Positions 62,173-64,000 of a stretch of 64,000 bases of DNA are shown here, one piece after another. Below the pieces are notes generated by a model, which did not search any database, was not told the DNA's origin, and saw nothing but the letters and a program-made list of their open reading frames with translations. The stretch is from Sphagnum compactum (taxonomy: Eukaryota; Bryophyta; Sphagnopsida; Sphagnales): positions 8,980,213 through 9,044,212 of the forward strand of contig OZ234493.1 of assembly GCA_965153455.1 (NCBI GenBank), given 5' to 3'. Made by a program: the position numbers and the translations under genes. The first letter of the stretch is position 1. Each line of letters starts with the position of its first letter.

Positions 62173-64000
62173 CACTCTCAGTCTTAACCTTCCTTTTAAA
62201 AAAACACAAGTTTTGATTACACTCGGTTTTCATTATTCTTTACCCTTTGCTCTTACCTTTCACTTTTAGTCCTTTTGCTTCCCTTGTCTTCTTGTTTCCT
62301 TGGAATAAAGTTGGCCATGTTTACATCATTTGTACTAGAATGAGCTCCACAAAGTTAGACACAACTATTTTCCCTTGTTCTCGCCTCTTTCCTACCCAAT
62401 TTGCTTTTCTTCCTCAACTTCCCCTTGCTCTATCCAAACTAGGCATGGTGTTGATGGTCGCAAGGATGTTATTTTTCATGATTTGCCATGATTGATGTTC
62501 TAGTCACACAAAGCAACTCTTTGTAGTAGATTTGCCAACATCATGGGCTTTATTGAAAACTTCACAACTATTTTTGTCCTATGTAAATTATGTTGTTAAT
62601 TGCAAGTTTTAGATTTCAACTTCATTATATTTACATATCAAGACGAACTTTTAATTTTCCAAGTTGTAAAAAAATAACCTAGGTGACTACTTATGCCCAA
62701 TATATGTTTGACAAGTGGTAGCCACACGTGGGTTAAGAGGTGAATAACTACTTGCTTAGGTTTAGAAGGGGAGAAACAATGGTTACTAAGTTAATTGTTG
62801 AGTACAAAACTTGTGGTTACACAATTCAACCATGGTAAATTCTACAAGCAACCAAATTCAAGTTGTAGTAGGAAAATTGACAACTAGCTCATGAACAAAG
62901 AAACATTTAAACACCCACAACATGAACTAAGTAGAAAATCAACATAACTTTTTCTTTTCTTTTTTGGTGTAACAAACTTAATATTAAGTGCCTTCAACCT
63001 TGTCCTTCTTAAGGGAATTGAACCCTAGCCATTATGGACCTTACCCACTTCAATTAGAAAATACATGCTTACAAAAACAAAAGTTAAAACAACATAAGAT
63101 ACGTATTAAAAAAACTTGTAGTAATGTGAGGTTAATACTTGTAGAATATCTAATGTATTCATAACCATAAAAACAAATGTAAGGTTCAAACATCCAATTC
63201 ATGACCCTTTTTCACATTTAAGATTATGATTGCAGTATCAAATGGAAAGGTTTCAAGGGTAAAAATAAAAAATAAAAATTTGCACATACATGTGCATAGT
63301 GAGATTTAAGTGCATTATCAACCTATTTTTCAATTTACTTTACACAAAATTCAAGGTGAAAAAACACCTCTTGTCTTTCACACTACTTAATACCATAATC
63401 ATTAACAACTCAATTCATTCAAAACATTTAGATAGTTGATGTGCAATGAGCTGGTTGTTCCATAACACGCACCGCATTTCATACATAGATTATTGTTGTG
63501 AGGTAGTTTCATGACAACTTGGGAATTATTTTGCATTGCAATCTTGAAGAAAAAACACTTATGGTCTAGTAGCTTTTCATTAAAAATAAACTAAATGAAA
63601 ATTTGATTTAGACCAACACTCTTCCCATAGTAGTAATGGGCTTTTAGAATGTTTAATTGCACAAAAAATGTGTGTTTCGCTTATGATTGAACCCAAAATT
63701 GTGAAAACATAATGATTGTGATATGCATGGTATCCTGAGCAAAAAAACCTTTTTTTCAATTCTTCAATGAGACCCAAAATAACGCTAGTGCATTACTTCT
63801 TCATGTCTTCAATTACAGTCAACCAATCAACTTTAAAAACTAAATTGAAGACCCTCATTATAGAATCTTGCTTGTGCACCATGATAATACACCCAAAACA
63901 TTGGAATGTTGCACTTTCCAAAGGAAAACTAAAAACAATAACCCAACTCATGTTCAAAGCTTCATTCTAATGTTTAACAATGGAAAAAAATGTTAAATTA
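62173..64000. other. AT-rich flank, no gene recognised
   Basis: AT-rich sequence to the window end. Short open frames at 62247-62495, 63580-63777 and 63767-63970 show no convincing domain. Confidence 0.5.

Noticed and set aside
63580-63970. Frames with FGC and LLLWEECW that look faintly like copia integrase
   Set aside because: The blocks are in the wrong order for copia, and the remaining residues do not fit.

Overview
The window is nuclear DNA of a land plant. All five genes are typical plant genes split by GT-AG introns, the promoters carry plant telo-box (AACCCTAA-type) motifs and GA microsatellites, and the spacers hold plant transposon debris. I cannot fix the clade. Introns of roughly 50 to 1150 bp and five genes in 64 kb fit a bryophyte, lycophyte or fern better than a conifer, but that is a guess. 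No CRISPR arrays, tRNA genes or intact transposons were found.

Layout: (1) 611-2637, minus strand, a nine-zinc-knuckle CCHC protein whose first exon appears to carry a UAP56-binding motif and a glycine tract. (2) 2638-3211, a shared divergent promoter with telo-boxes. (3) 3212-9115, plus strand, ZW10 (plant MIP1), 14 coding exons, 798 aa, one GC-AG intron. (4) 10855-34187, minus strand, a complete GSL8/GSL10-type callose synthase in 50 coding exons, 1947 aa, with every exon junction in phase. One of its introns holds a 38-bp organelle-type small-subunit rRNA fragment. (5) 34.2-39.8 kb, an AT-rich spacer with a decayed Harbinger transposase and a long-TIR, CACTA-like MITE. (6) 39836-48386, plus strand, an INCENP (plant WYRD) homologue of about 2089 aa with a basic/acidic helix region and a C-terminal IN-box. 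(7) 48.4-58 kb, AT-rich spacer ending in a 45-bp minisatellite. (8) 59915-61388, plus strand, a HYL1/DRB1-type double dsRNA-binding-domain protein. (9) AT-rich flank to the end.

Three neighbouring genes share a cell-division theme: ZW10 (Dsl1/NRZ tether, historically a kinetochore protein), GSL8/10 callose synthase (cell-plate callose) and INCENP (Aurora kinase scaffold). The other two concern RNA: mRNA binding or export (CCHC) and miRNA processing (HYL1). The introns of ZW10, callose synthase and INCENP all carry copies of one dispersed repeat of about 400-600 bp that I cannot assign to a named family.

Exon coordinates were read by hand from splice motifs, reading phase and family conservation, and may be off by a base or two in places.
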